From positions 8,069,976 through 8,133,975 of the forward strand of contig CM072889.1 in assembly GCA_037013685.1 (NCBI GenBank): a DNA stretch of 64,000 nucleotides, in the 5' to 3' direction. The DNA comes from Acridotheres tristis. Lineage: Eukaryota > Chordata > Aves > Passeriformes > Sturnidae. A program made the position numbers and the translations under genes. Shown here in pieces: positions 34,130-64,000 of this stretch (position 1 is its first letter; each line of letters opens with the position of its first letter). A model generated the notes under the pieces. It saw nothing but the letters and a program-made list of their open reading frames with translations. It made no database searches and had not been told where the DNA came from.

Positions 34130-35220
34130 GGAAGAAGGAGCCCCTGGAGAAGCTGTACCAGGTGCTGATGCTGGAGACAGTGAGGATGACATCAAGGATG
34201 ACGACCTCTTCTTTGACCTGGACACCAGAAAGTTGAAGATAATGGACTTCATTAGTGGCAGCTTCTTCAAAGCCAGGCTCCACAGTGAATTTGCAGTTGA
34301 GTCCAGAGTCACAGGGATGCTTCCAGATTTGGGCATTGCACAGCCTGGCTGGGAACCTTTGCTGGGGCGAATTCTTCAGTCAGCTGCCAAGCTGCTTTTT
34401 GGCAGGGCTAGGAGGATGGGCTGGGGTGGTTATGAAATGGGAGTCGGCTCCTGGTCCTGCCAACAGTTTCTACCATCCACTATGCCACGGGCTGGGGCTG
34501 GAGCAGCCAGCCCGACCAAACAAACCCTCATAGCAGGAGCAGAGGTGGGACTCCAGAACCTGTGCACAGCTGCTTTGCTTTGCAGGCAAGGAAGGGCTTG
34601 GGCTGCTCCACTTCCCTTATTTGCTTTGGGATCACCATTACTTTTGGGGGGCAGTGCAGAGGGGAAGGGAGAAAGCATCGACTTCCTTCATCCAAGGGTG
34701 GATTTTTCCCTAGCATGTAGTGGTTAGGGCCTTCCTCAAGCCCCTGACAGAGATAAGATTTTTGACCTTTTTTCTTGTTTCCCCTTTTTGTCAGTAATCT
34801 ATTTTCAATAATTTGTTTTTCTAAAGGAAGCGTTCTAGGTGATATCCAGTCTGGATTGGGAAGTGCTTGGTAGTGGCATGGATGGGCTTGGAGAAGGCTG
34901 ATGACATCGTTTGGGACTAGCTTTTCTTCCAGAGGCAGATGGCATGAGGTGGGTCCCTGTCTTCTTGGCATGGATGGGATAAGGACTTTTGGGAGATGGC
35001 AGCGAGCACAGGAGCATCCTGCTCTGGGCAGCTGCTGAGAAGCAGGCTGGCTGCAGGTGGTGACACATGTCCTGTCCTCCTGCTCTCCTGCCAAAGGCAG
35101 CAATGATTGGGCATCACTGATCACAGACAGTATGGTCTAAGCACCACGGGTGGCTGGGACAAGGGGGACAGGAGCCTTCAACTGATGGGCGGTTTCTGGT
35201 TTCTCTCCTTGCAGCTGGGC
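34130..35220 (+). pseudogene. PIM1-like: PIM1-like kinase pseudogene, copy 2
   Basis: A second, more decayed copy. Exon 34130-34296 (acceptor CCCCCAG) ends with a frame reading DIKDDDLFFDLDTRKLKIMD; DFG is DFI, and the donor GT is changed to TT at 34297. Its intron is homologous to the first copy's intron without the solo LTR: matching blocks near 32985-33065 and 34585-34680 (AAGGGCTTGG, GGGCAGTGCAG). A later block at 34985-35215 matches 33535-33753 (GGGAGATGGCAG, GTTTCTGGTTTCTCTCC). The middle exon was not found. The two copies are a tandem duplication that predates the solo LTR insertion or escaped it. Confidence 0.65.
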
Positions 35221-35340
35221 TCTCTGGATGCTGAGGCTGCTCTGGGCTCTGCCAGGGGCTCTGCTGCAGCTCAGCACTGGGCTGCAATAAGCCAAAAAAA
35301 GAAACGGTGTGACCTGCAGCAGAGACTTGCTTAAGCATTT

Positions 35341-37029
35341 TGGCAATGCAGCTCCAGTATGCAGAATGCACACCTCCAAGGGAAAACACGACATCTCCCC
35401 CAAAATAAACTTGTTCAATAACTTCTGAAATTAAATCAATCTGGGGTGACCCCATATAACATTTTTCAGCTTGCTCAAGTTGCAGCTCAGCCCTTCTTTG
35501 AACAGTTCTCTCCCCCACCTGCCTTTTACTTCACAAATGCTCCCTGTTTTCCTCCAGTGAGTTCCCAGCCCATCAGTCTCCATCACACCTTCCTTCATGT
35601 CCCTCACCACAAGGAAGGCCAAGCCTTAGGTTTAGGGACTCATCCTGTAACTGGCTGAAGAGCAGCAATGTCTCAGAGGTCTAGTGGGATTTAATGTAAT
35701 TCAGACCTGCTCTCCAGCCCTCAGCCTGCTCTCCAGCCCAAAGCTCTCCTCACTGCTGAGTTCCCACTCTCTTTTCCTTGTCCTTCCAGCAGGATGAGCT
35801 CTGTGACTCCCCTTTATCCTCCCCGCTCTTCCCAGCCCACCCACCCACCTCAGTTAGGCTTAAGCTGAAGCTTCGTCTTCTCTGGCACATCAGTCCAATC
35901 CTCTCTGCGGGGAGCACCAGCCCCAGAGCACAGCACACAACAGCACAGTCTGGACCTGGATCAGCTCCCCTCCACCCATGACTTGGCTGTTTCTGGCAAC
36001 TAAATGCTCCCTGTTTCCAGCTGTCACTGCAGGATGGCCCCAGGGCACAGCCCAGCCACAATCCCATTGCACCCCCTGAAGCTTGAGGCAGACAGTGCTC
36101 CCAGAGCTGAGGTTAATGGTGCACACCCAGAGCTGTGGCTTGCAGTCAGCGCTTGCAATTGTTGTATTCTCATCTTCAGCAACTTGTGGAGAAAACAACC
36201 TGTGCTGCCAGGCCAGCGCTGCCCCTCTGGGCAGGGACAAGGCTGAAGGGCTTTCCTATTGCAGAGGAATCAGCATTGAGCCTTAGAAGGGCCTGGCAGG
36301 TGTGGAGCTGGATCTCGCCTGCTGTCCAGGACTTGGAGCCCACCAACTGCCCCCACTTGCCATGCTCCGTTCTAGAAGGACAGAACCCTGTACAAGGGTT
36401 TTCATAATGTTGTTGTACCCATGGCTATGGAATGAACACAGAGAGTCAAAGTGCCAGTCATGTTGCTTGCACACGCTTTCCTTTGTATACAAGACACATC
36501 TATGTACACCCCTTCGTATAAATATATTAAAAGCATAAGGATGGATAGATATTTCCCACCGAGCTCTAACTTTGGCATAACTCACCTTGCAAGCCAGCAG
36601 CCAGGGAATTTTTTTCCCAATTCTGTGTGAGTAGGTGTCTGAGAGCTGAAGCAAGCAGCATTTAGAAGCAGTTTCAAGATTTCTAGGCAGGAAGTGGAGC
36701 TGACAACCATCTGTTTAACTTGCTGTAGTCATTGGGATGGGCTGCTGGCTCTTTAGGAACACAGCACAATGGAGATATGAGACTTGGAAAAATCATAGCT
36801 CTCTGTGGATTTGTGCAAAATGGGGAGCAGCAGAAACACTTTGTGTCTTTGTGCAGACACAAGGTCCAAGGAGCTGGGGTGGCAGAGGGTGACCCAGGCT
36901 GGCAGCAGGTCAAGTCCTGAGTCATGACAGCATAGAGTGGAACAGGACAGAGTTAAAAGTATGCACAACCACACTGATTAAGACTTTCTGATGCTGCCCA
37001 TCCTATAGGAAAAGCTGCTGTCACACAGT
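35341..37029. other. No recognised feature
   Basis: Between the PIM1-like debris and the proposed PAK3 polyadenylation site. Several overlapping open frames on both strands, none with a known motif. Confidence 0.5.
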
Positions 37030-37047
37030 CTATTGGAATTTATAACT

Positions 37048-37053
37048 TTTATT
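37048..37053 (-). terminator. Candidate polyadenylation signal AATAAA
   Basis: AATAAA on the minus strand with a downstream GT-rich element. It is the best candidate I found for the end of the PAK3 transcript. Confidence 0.4.
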
Positions 37054-40000
37054 TGCAATACTTTAGGGGCAAGTTTCAAACTGCAATATTTTTACACTCA
37101 AGACACAGTCATGCACAATCCATATTTCAATTTCCTATTGCTTCAACCACAATTTAAAATAACTTAATATTGGAAACAAAACCCAAAATCTTTAAAAAAA
37201 GGATGCTGAGGTCAGTAAGATGGATCCATGCCATCAGCACATTTACAAAGTAAATAACTTAGCTATCTTTTTAAAAAGATCAGTTATCTCTTAATCCAAA
37301 GTTACAGAAGATTTTTCACTACACGTTTTTTTCTTTCATATTTTTTTCTGTTTTTTTTTTATTTTTTTAACAGATAACACATCCTAAAAAAGGAATGTAC
37401 AGCAAAATGAGATATGTTTCTGATAAACAATGAAAATGTAGGCTCCTTCTCTGTTTACTTTTGGATATCCTGAAGAAAAAAATCTAGCACATACCAGCAC
37501 AGATGTAAACTGGTTGTTGCTTTGGACTAAACTGGAGTTTAGCACTGGTGACATACTGATCCAGTAAAGAGCTGCAGAATTCTTCTGCAGATCTTGACTC
37601 ATATGTTTGCAGGCACAGCACCTGCAGTGCTGACACACCAGTGCACGAGAGTAACTGATAACATTTCCCCACAGAATTTGGGCTCTGCACAAGAAGGAGG
37701 TGCCACAGTCCTTTGCTCCTTGTTCCCGTGTGGAGCAGCTCCCTTCCCGCTGGCTGACTTGCTCACTCTGAAGGGCTGAGGCCTTTCCCCTTTGCTGTGC
37801 TACAGACGGATTTAGCAGCACTGATTAACATGGGGATACATAGAGGGACCAAAAGCAGTTGCCTTTGTACAGCTTAAGCTCAAAGGTCAAAAATCTCAAG
37901 AGACGAGGTTGGAAGAGATTCACAGGCTGTCTGTTTGCTGTGCTGACCCACTTGTGACTGGCACAGTTTGTGTGAGGCAGAGTCAGAAAAAGGGGCAGCT
38001 CCCTCCCACCCACGCGACCAAGGGGCCCATCCAGACCCGGGGCTTGGGGCACTGTCAGCACCTGCTGCTTTGGCAAGCAGTTCAGCTGTCATTGAAAGCA
38101 ACAACCAAATTCTCACTGACTCCAGAGAGAGCAGCAGTGCTTGAATTTGATCCCTAAGCCTGGGGCAGGGCTGGACACACACTGCGTGCAGCAGCAAATG
38201 GACCTTTCAAAACAACCCCCTGCCACTATTCCCTCCCATTTGCAGTGGTGTCACACCTGCCTGAGGCATCGGGGAGCTCTCAATGCACTGACTTCAGATG
38301 GCAGGCCCTGAGCTCCTGGAGGTTTTGCAATAAATGGAGGTGGGGATTCCCTCCCCATATCAAGTTTCCAGATGGAAAAGGCTGCTGTGACCAGGCAACT
38401 CAAAGGACAGAGAAATTAGGGTCTTGACCATTTTATCTGTGCCAGTTACACAGTCTTGGGCAGTAGCCACTGTGCACAGGGGGAGCAAAGGGCACAGAAA
38501 GAGGGACAAAACTAGTCAAGTGCAGAGACTGGAAAGAGACCTGGGAGAAGTAACACGCTGTTTCATTTCACTCTTTAGGAAAGCTCTTTCCTGTTTCAAA
38601 CCCCTGAGACATGAACGGCAGAGAGGAGGTTACACATCAACAATAGTCGTGTTTTCACATACTTGCCCTCTCAGTGTTCTAGAAGAAATTGGATGAAATG
38701 TATTCTGCTCTCCGAGTTGTCTCGTTTAGCATGAGCAGCTCAGCACTAGGAGCTAAAGGAGCTGAAGCCATAGGCCACAAGAGCTGACCACGAGGGAACT
38801 TTGATCAGACTAAAGCTACTAACATAGACCTACCTGAATCCAGCAGATAGAATCAGAGAACTGCAGAATACTTTATGTTGGAAAAGATCTCTGGATACCC
38901 GGGTCGGAATCTGTTCTAGTGGTTGGCATCCATAAATCTATAACACCAGGGAATTGTGATTCAAAGGTGTGTGCACATGTGTCTGACAGCTCTTCCGATC
39001 TGCATTCATGGCTGCCAACCCAGGCCATGGTGCTCAACCATACTTCTTTGGGCTCTGCACCTAAGTTGGGCAAGGCGAGTGTTGCTTGCAAGCCTCCAGC
39101 AGCTGTGAACATGGTGCCAGCAAACAGAGCAAAAGGTACCTTACACACAGGTGCTGAAGCTGATATGTGGTCTACTTGAAAACTGTGCAGGGTAAACCCA
39201 CTGCGATCACAGGCTATTAAATCAATTAGCAGTTTTCAATATTATCAACTTTAACTAATGATATTGTCCCCAGTTTCCTCAGTCAGGGTCAGATTCTTGC
39301 AGAACTCAAGTGCTTGCCTGTGGGTGAATTGCTAAGCAGCAAGAACAAGGTTTGAAGGCTTGTGCCCATGTGGCAGCCCAGAGGGCACCCACGAAGAGCA
39401 TATGGGCATCCCTCTTTACTATAAGACCACTTTTTCTTTTGAGATAGCTCTTGTAACTAAAGGTACATGCAACTGTTGGTAGGCTCAGGCCAGTAACGGT
39501 TTGCAGGCACAATGCACACCTAAGATTATGGCAATCAGCTCAAAACTGCATCCAAAGACAGACGGGAAAAGTGAGATTCTGTAAGTTTCAGTGAGAAAAA
39601 TAATATTACCCTGTCAGCTCAAGGAGAGACACAAGGAAAGAGAAGTTTTAAAAATCCCTGAAGTGCAAATCATACTAAAAAAGCTTGGATGGTTTCTCTT
39701 GAAAGACAAAGACTATCCTTTGTCTGCTTCCTGAAAACTTGGGATAAAATTGGGGATGTTTACCTGGTATGGGCAGAGGAGAGGAAAAAACTCGAGATGA
39801 ACACTTGCATTTATAGGTCGTCATCTACCCATCATTAAGTTGCTGCACATCTGGGCATGAATGAACAGTCCAAGAGGAAACAGGAACACGAGGAAGGTGT
39901 ATGGACCACTGACTTGGCAGCACTTAGCAAGGTAAAGCTGGCACTAGAGTGCATGCCCTAGGTGTCAAGCAAAGAAACACTGTCTCCTGCCTTTAATGGT

Positions 40001-41946
40001 AGATGTCACAGGGCTCTCTCTGGCTATTTGCTCACTGGATTTGCTCAGGACTGGACTAAGAAATATAAATATTTACATACTCAGTGTGAGGAACAGTCAG
40101 TAGCCACACCTAGGATTATATACTGGAAATAACTGCTGTATGGACAACAGAGTACTGTGACATTTCCTACAATTAGAGGACAGGAGACAGATACTTCCAT
40201 TCTTGTGGTGACTGGAATGTGCTTATTTTTTGGTGGCAGGACACAGGGAAGGACTGACTCAAAGACCTGCACAAGTGCAGCCACTGGTCTCAGAGAAACT
40301 CAGCACAAACCCTTGAGTTCTTTTGTCTGTAGTGGAGCAGCCAACCAGTAGCCAAAGACGAAGAATAAATACACATATATTTACAAAAGCCCTGGACACA
40401 ACAAGTGAGAATGCAACCTCGGCCCAAGTTTGGGATCCAACCCTGAGAACATTGTAAGATCCATCCCCATGCAGGTTCCTAGGAGTGCATGCAGGAGCTG
40501 TATGGAATTTTACATAGGTATGGTTATCTTTTTTTTTTCCTCTTTTCTTAAATAAATAAACTTTTCTGTGCTTCTCAAACTTCCCTGACTTTACTGCTAC
40601 TGTGCTTCTGTCCCAAAACACAAAACCACAGTGAGCTATCAGCTCATTTTCGCACATCTTCATTGCAGGGATGGGAATTATAGTCAAGTTCTTGGATAGA
40701 GTATTTCACTGTTTAATTTAAAAATTAAGACAATTAACCAATCTTTTAAAACCTTGTAATAAAAGTGTCTGAAACTTTTAGTTTTCATTTTGCAACAGAA
40801 ACAGACTATTTCAAATACGTCAATAATATATATAACTAATTGCTTGATCTGAGGATAGCAGTCAGAAAAACCTGAGGTGACTCCAGAGATTTTACAGTAT
40901 TTATCTCTTTCCTTTCTGCAAGACCAATGCTACTGTCAATCCTAATACACTCTGTGAGCCTGTAAATAATGTACAAGACCTGACGACCCCCTCAGGACTG
41001 GATTTTTGTGGGTTTGTTTCATTGGGTTTTTAAAAAATACTTGTGTCTTTTCCACATTTAATATCCAGGCTGGGAGGACACAAACAGAGCTGCCATCTTC
41101 CAGTATTAGTGAGTGTGAGTCAGCACCAGAGACTGTCCCAAGCATGGAGCCACAGGGATACTGGAGCTACATTCCTTGCATGTCATACAGTCTCAGCTGG
41201 GGAAGTACACTCTGTACTGAAAAATGCCACTGGCAGAGATTATTTCTGCTGAATCTTGTCTGCCTCCCAGAAATTGGTTTTAGAAGAAAAATCTTTAGAT
41301 TTGCTGATGCAAAGAAAAGGGAATATAATATTTAATAAAATTAAAAGGCCTCTTAGGACAGGGACTGTCTTAAAAAAAGTCAATGCCAAAAATATTCTGT
41401 ATGCTGAGGCATACACTGATTAAGAAAAAAAAAAGTTACCATTTGTTTTCCTTATTTTCCATACCTGCTGCGTTCTGGGAAGTTGTCGTGGTGGGTTTTT
41501 TTTTAAAAGTAGAGATGCTGAAATACTTAAAGGAAATAAATAGGAAATTCCCCCCTTCCCCAAACAAATAGAGTAGCTTGTCAACAGAAGTATTTAGACT
41601 GTATGTCCAGCAAACATATGCCATTACAAAGTGCTTTCCTTTTAAAGGACGGCTGTCTGTTCTTTTGTGGATAGGAAAAAATAAAAGATACACTGGAAAA
41701 AGAAACTGCCACTCATCTCTTCACTTCTTACAGGAATACAAACATGTTTCATCCTGATGAATGCTTTACACATTGAGGGCAACCCATCTCCAGCCCAAAT
41801 TACTCTTTTGCAAAGAAGCTTCTCCTACAGACACAGATCTTGAGCTGACAGACAAAAATGGGACCTCACAAGAGAAACAAAATCTTCTAAACAGAACAGA
41901 ATCATTCACCACCAAGTCTACCACTAAACCTGTCCCCAAGTGTCCC

Positions 41947-42975
41947 ATCTTTTAAATCCCTCCAGAGATGGTGATGGCTGCCCTGCACAGCCTGTTCCAA
42001 TGCTTGACCATCCTTTTGGTGAAGAGATTTTTCCTATATCCAATCTAAACATTCCCTGGTGCAACTTGCAGCCATTTCCTCTCATCCTATTGTTTGTTAT
42101 TTGGAAGAGACTGATTCCCCCATTGCTCTAACCTCTTTTCCAGTAGTTGTATACTGCTGGCTCATGTTCTGCTGCTCTCAACCAGCACTCCCAGGTCTTT
42201 TCCCACCAGGCATTTTCCAGCCACTCCTTCTCCAGCCTGGAGCCGCATGGGGTTGCTGTGACCCAACTGCAGGATCTGACACTTCACCTTGTTGAGCCTC
42301 ATCCAACTGGCCTTGGACTAGCATTCCAGCTTGTCCAGATCCTTCTGCAGAGCCCTCCTGTCCTCCAGCAGATCAAGATTCCAACCCAGCTTGGTGTTAC
42401 CTGAGGGTGCTCTTGATCTCCTTGTCCAGATCACTAATACAGATACCTAACACAACTGGCCCCAGTACTCAGTCCTGGTGCACCACTACTGACAGCCCCA
42501 GATGGATGTAACTCCACTGCCCATGACTCTCTGGGCCCAAGCCATCCATCCAGAGAACAGTGTACCCATCGAAGCAATGAGCAGCCAGTTTCTCCTGGAG
42601 AAAGCTGTGGTAAACACTGACACAGGCTTTACTAAATTCCAGATAGACACATCCATAGCCTTTCCCCTCATGCCCTAGGCAGGTCATGCTGTTGTAAAAG
42701 GAGATCAGGCTGGTCACGCAGCACATGCCTATCACAAACCCACACTACCTGGGCTTGATCCTGTGGTTGTTCTGTATGTGCCATGTGATGGCACTCCAGA
42801 TGATCTGCTCCATGACTTTTCCCAGCAATGAGGTCAGGTCTGTAGTTCCCAAGATCCTCCTTCCAGGTCTTTGTGTAGATCAATGTCACATGTGCCAATC
42901 ACCTGGGATCTCCCCTTTAGCCAGGACTGCTGGTAAATGATGGAAAGGGGCTCAGTGAGCTTGGATACTCCTGTC
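41947..42975 (-). mobile_element. CR1 LINE fragment with ORF2 sequence
   Basis: The plus strand is antisense CR1: the start (CAGCCTGTTCCAATGCTTGACC region) is the reverse of the well known CR1 segment near its 3' UTR, and it continues about 1 kb through antisense reverse-transcriptase coding sequence. It is sense-oriented with PAK3, inside the probable 3' UTR. The 3' octamer tail is missing at the low-coordinate end. Confidence 0.85.
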
Positions 42976-45448
42976 CCTATTCATGTCCTGCTGCAGCTCT
43001 GGCCCAAAACGGAGGAGTTCCTCTCCCTGGGCACATGTCCTGCAGGTGTACTCATGCTGCTACCACCAGGACTGGCCTAAGAGAAGGGCACGGCCTGCTG
43101 CTGACACCTGGCTGGCAGCACAATCCCACCAGAGCTCTGTCGGGGCTGCTGCATGGGTTGTGGTGGGTGCAGAGCTTAGAGAAGGCTTTCTGTTGGGTGG
43201 ACACCATTGCCTCCTGGCAGGGCTTCAAGCACCTTCCTGCAAACCCTTCTGCACCATCTGCTGTGCTATGGCCTGTTTGCCTGTCCTGACCACTCCCACT
43301 CCCCAGGGGCTTCTTTTATAGGGGGAAAGCTTGGCAGCCATTGCTCCAGGTCCTGTCAACCACTGTGACTTCAGATGTGGGCTCCTGGTGGCTCCCTCAG
43401 CTCCTCCCAATGTTCCCCCAGTTCAGGAAACCAGAGCTGCTCGCATCAGAATGTTATTTGGCCATCTGAAAAACTGGACCTGTTGTGCTCCCCAGGAAAT
43501 GAAGAAATATTAATTTCTGCTTAGCTATGGTAACTCAAGGAGGGTTGTCTCTGTGTATTGCCTCTGCCAAGGACACTGTGGCGGCCAGTGTAAGCGAGGG
43601 TAGCAGCAGTAAGGACACTTGCCATACAAAGACTGCAACTAAACAGAATGCCAAAGCTAGATATGCTCCTGGACTGATTCGAAAACAGCCCAAGAATCTT
43701 TCATTCCTACTAGCCAGACATGAAGGCGGTGAGTGCCTTAAAGGCTACTTAACCCTTTGCAGGACCAGGTCAACATGAAGATCTATAGCAGAAAGCTGTT
43801 CTACTGCAGGGTTTTTTTGCTCACTAGGGTTTTTTACTCATGTTGCTTCAGTTGCTGTTTTGAAGGTCTTGCATGAGTTGTACTTCTAAAATACAGCAAC
43901 AAATATGCCATGCAAATGTTTTTACTGAGTGATAAATAAAACACAAATTGCATTCTAAAAGTATTCTGCTCCCTTCCAAATATGCTGACTAATCAAGCAC
44001 AATCCTCAGGCACATCCCCAGTTACCTCTCTTGCAGCAACTCAAGAGCTTCATTGTGCAGTGCTTGCCAACTGTAGGATAGCAAAAACCAGGCTGGCCTG
44101 ATGCATCCAAGTAATTCTGCAATCCACTTTGCATTTCACACCTTTGTTCTTGCTCAGTGCACAACTCCAGGTTTTAAGGCGCTTTCTTCCAGAGCTGGCT
44201 GCTGCACTGGCTCCTGCAGATCTGAACTGTGCAGGTTGCTCTCCGCGTCAGCTTTGGTTCCCAGGGCGGAACTTCTGCGCCTAAAGGACACTCACCTGTG
44301 CAGGAGCCTGCAGAGCAGCCTGGTTCCGTCCCCCTCTGCCGAGAATTCTGCAGGCACTACAAACCTTTCCCAGGAGCTACAAGACAGCTAAGAAAACAGG
44401 CACCCTCAGAAGCAACACCACCGCTCTGCTCTGTTTGCTCTTCTCTACTTCTTCAGACTCAGGATGTCAATCCCACCAAGCTGCACATTTCTTAGCATGG
44501 CCACGATTTCCCCGGAGAACAGCCCCCACCCAATTTGGCTCTGAGACAGGAGGATTAGTCATCTCTCAGGAAGAGGCACCCACAGCCAGGCTGCTGCCAC
44601 TTGTCGCTTCCAGAGCCTGGCTCTGCAGATGCTCAGGCTGCTCTGGGCTCTGCTAGGGCTCTACTGGTGTTCAGCCCTGAGCACAGCTGGGCCCACTCTC
44701 CCCTCACATTGCTCTGACAGCTTTGCATCAGACAAACCTGTCTGGGGCACACCGACCAATCTTTCTGCTGTTTCAGCTGCATAAGACTCTCATCCAGGCA
44801 AAGAGATTGCAGTTAGGGGTACAAATCCAACTGGCAAGAACTGAACCACTACACAGTCCCAGCTGAATGCCTGTATCTCCACAGGATGTTTTGTCTGACC
44901 CACTCTTCATTCCTTTACGGCTGGAAATGCAATTGCACTTTCTTCTTCATGTAGAAGTACCACAGCTGGGCAAAAACTGGCAAGTGGGCCATATTCAAAA
45001 GGCAGTCTGGAGTTGATGAATGTAAAATTGCCTTTCTCCAATTCCAAACCATACCAAAAACCCCATAAACATGACTTTACATCGTTAAGAAAGAACAGAC
45101 AATTTAAAAGTGAATGTACAGCTTATTCACAGGGTGAGAAGGAAGGGAATCTTCCAACTGAATTTGCTTTACCTTGGAAATGGTTGAGGCAGCAAAGCAT
45201 TTTCTGTCATTACCTCTCTGTCCTTAGCCCCAATTCATCTTAAAAATAAATTAAGGAGCCAGAAAGCAGGAAGAAGACAAATGACAATTTTTTACTCCTT
45301 GAGGAACTGGGGTGGTCCTACCACCATGACTGTGACTGTTGGTTTGTTCATCCATCCATCTGTCCCGCAGCATGAGAGTTGAGGTTTTACAGAGTTTGTG
45401 TTCTCAGTCCTGCTCTGAGCTGGCAGGGCAGAAAGCCGACCTGCAGTG

Positions 45449-64000
<18,552 letters not shown>

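Larger units (their letters stand above)
37030..45448 (-). other. PAK3: Probable PAK3 3' untranslated region
   Basis: Directly follows the PAK3 stop codon on the minus strand. An AATAAA signal (plus-strand TTTATT at 37048-37053) is followed on the minus strand by a GT-rich stretch (ACTGTGTGAC), a plausible cleavage site near 37030. The last ~450 bp are AT-rich, like conserved UTR ends. PAK3 messages are known to have long 3' UTRs. The ~8.4 kb length is inference; an earlier site could be used. A CR1 copy lies inside it. Confidence 0.4.

Noticed and set aside
34528..35124. 198-codon open frame on the minus strand
   Set aside because: Antisense to the second PIM1-like copy, no recognisable domain, overlapped by other chance frames.

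Overview
This window looks like songbird (passerine) nuclear DNA. It has CR1 LINEs ending in ATTCTGTG-type octamers, several avian endogenous retrovirus (ERV) families, PIM1-like kinase debris of the kind amplified in songbirds, and a well conserved vertebrate PAK3 kinase gene on the minus strand. No tRNA, rRNA, CRISPR array or bacterial gene was seen. Exons, splice sites and LTR ends were read by eye.

Layout: (1) 1-1476 is the 3' end of an ERV on the plus strand: env transmembrane-subunit remnant, then its 3' LTR. (2) 1899-14033 is a decayed multi-exon pseudogene on the plus strand that I recognise as CCDC180 (DUF4455/DUF4456 coiled-coil protein). Most splice sites survive but many exons carry in-frame stops; a CR1 and two solo LTRs lie among its exons and just after them. 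(3) About 14925-20612 is a 5.7 kb G-poor complex satellite with ~165 bp monomers in larger 620-820 bp periods. (4) 20700-23000 holds a second, GC-richer repeat (two diverged ~1.48 kb copies plus ~140 bp sub-repeats). (5) 24358-31471 is a full-length ERV-L-like provirus on the minus strand with a 5 bp target duplication, paired LTRs, a tRNA-Lys(1,2)-type primer site and one continuous gag-pro-pol frame interrupted by stops. A solo LTR of the family seen at 725-1476 has inserted into its pol gene. (6) 32108-33865 and 34130-35220 are two tandem copies of a broken PIM1-like kinase gene; a 382 bp solo LTR with a 6 bp duplication sits in the first.

(7) 45449-61739 contains the last eight coding exons of PAK3 on the minus strand, from the glycine-rich loop region to the stop codon. 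All splice sites and phases agree. A long 3' UTR probably runs down to a polyadenylation signal near 37050. The upstream exons (GTPase-binding and autoinhibitory region) would lie beyond 64000. PAK3 introns contain CR1 copies, an ERVL-type LTR (about 47895-48901) and a plus-strand LTR element (58726-61537). The 3' LTR and most of the interior of that element are strikingly depleted in G, with many G-to-A differences from its own 5' LTR.

The combination of a decayed CCDC180 copy (a sex-chromosome gene in birds, from memory), dense young ERVs, complex satellite and an almost intact PAK3 (on chromosome 4A in songbirds) suggests a W or neo-sex chromosome, but this is inference. The most interesting candidates are the hypermutated LTR element, the ERV-L Gag with N-terminal membrane segments and repeated TQT motifs, and the complex satellite.
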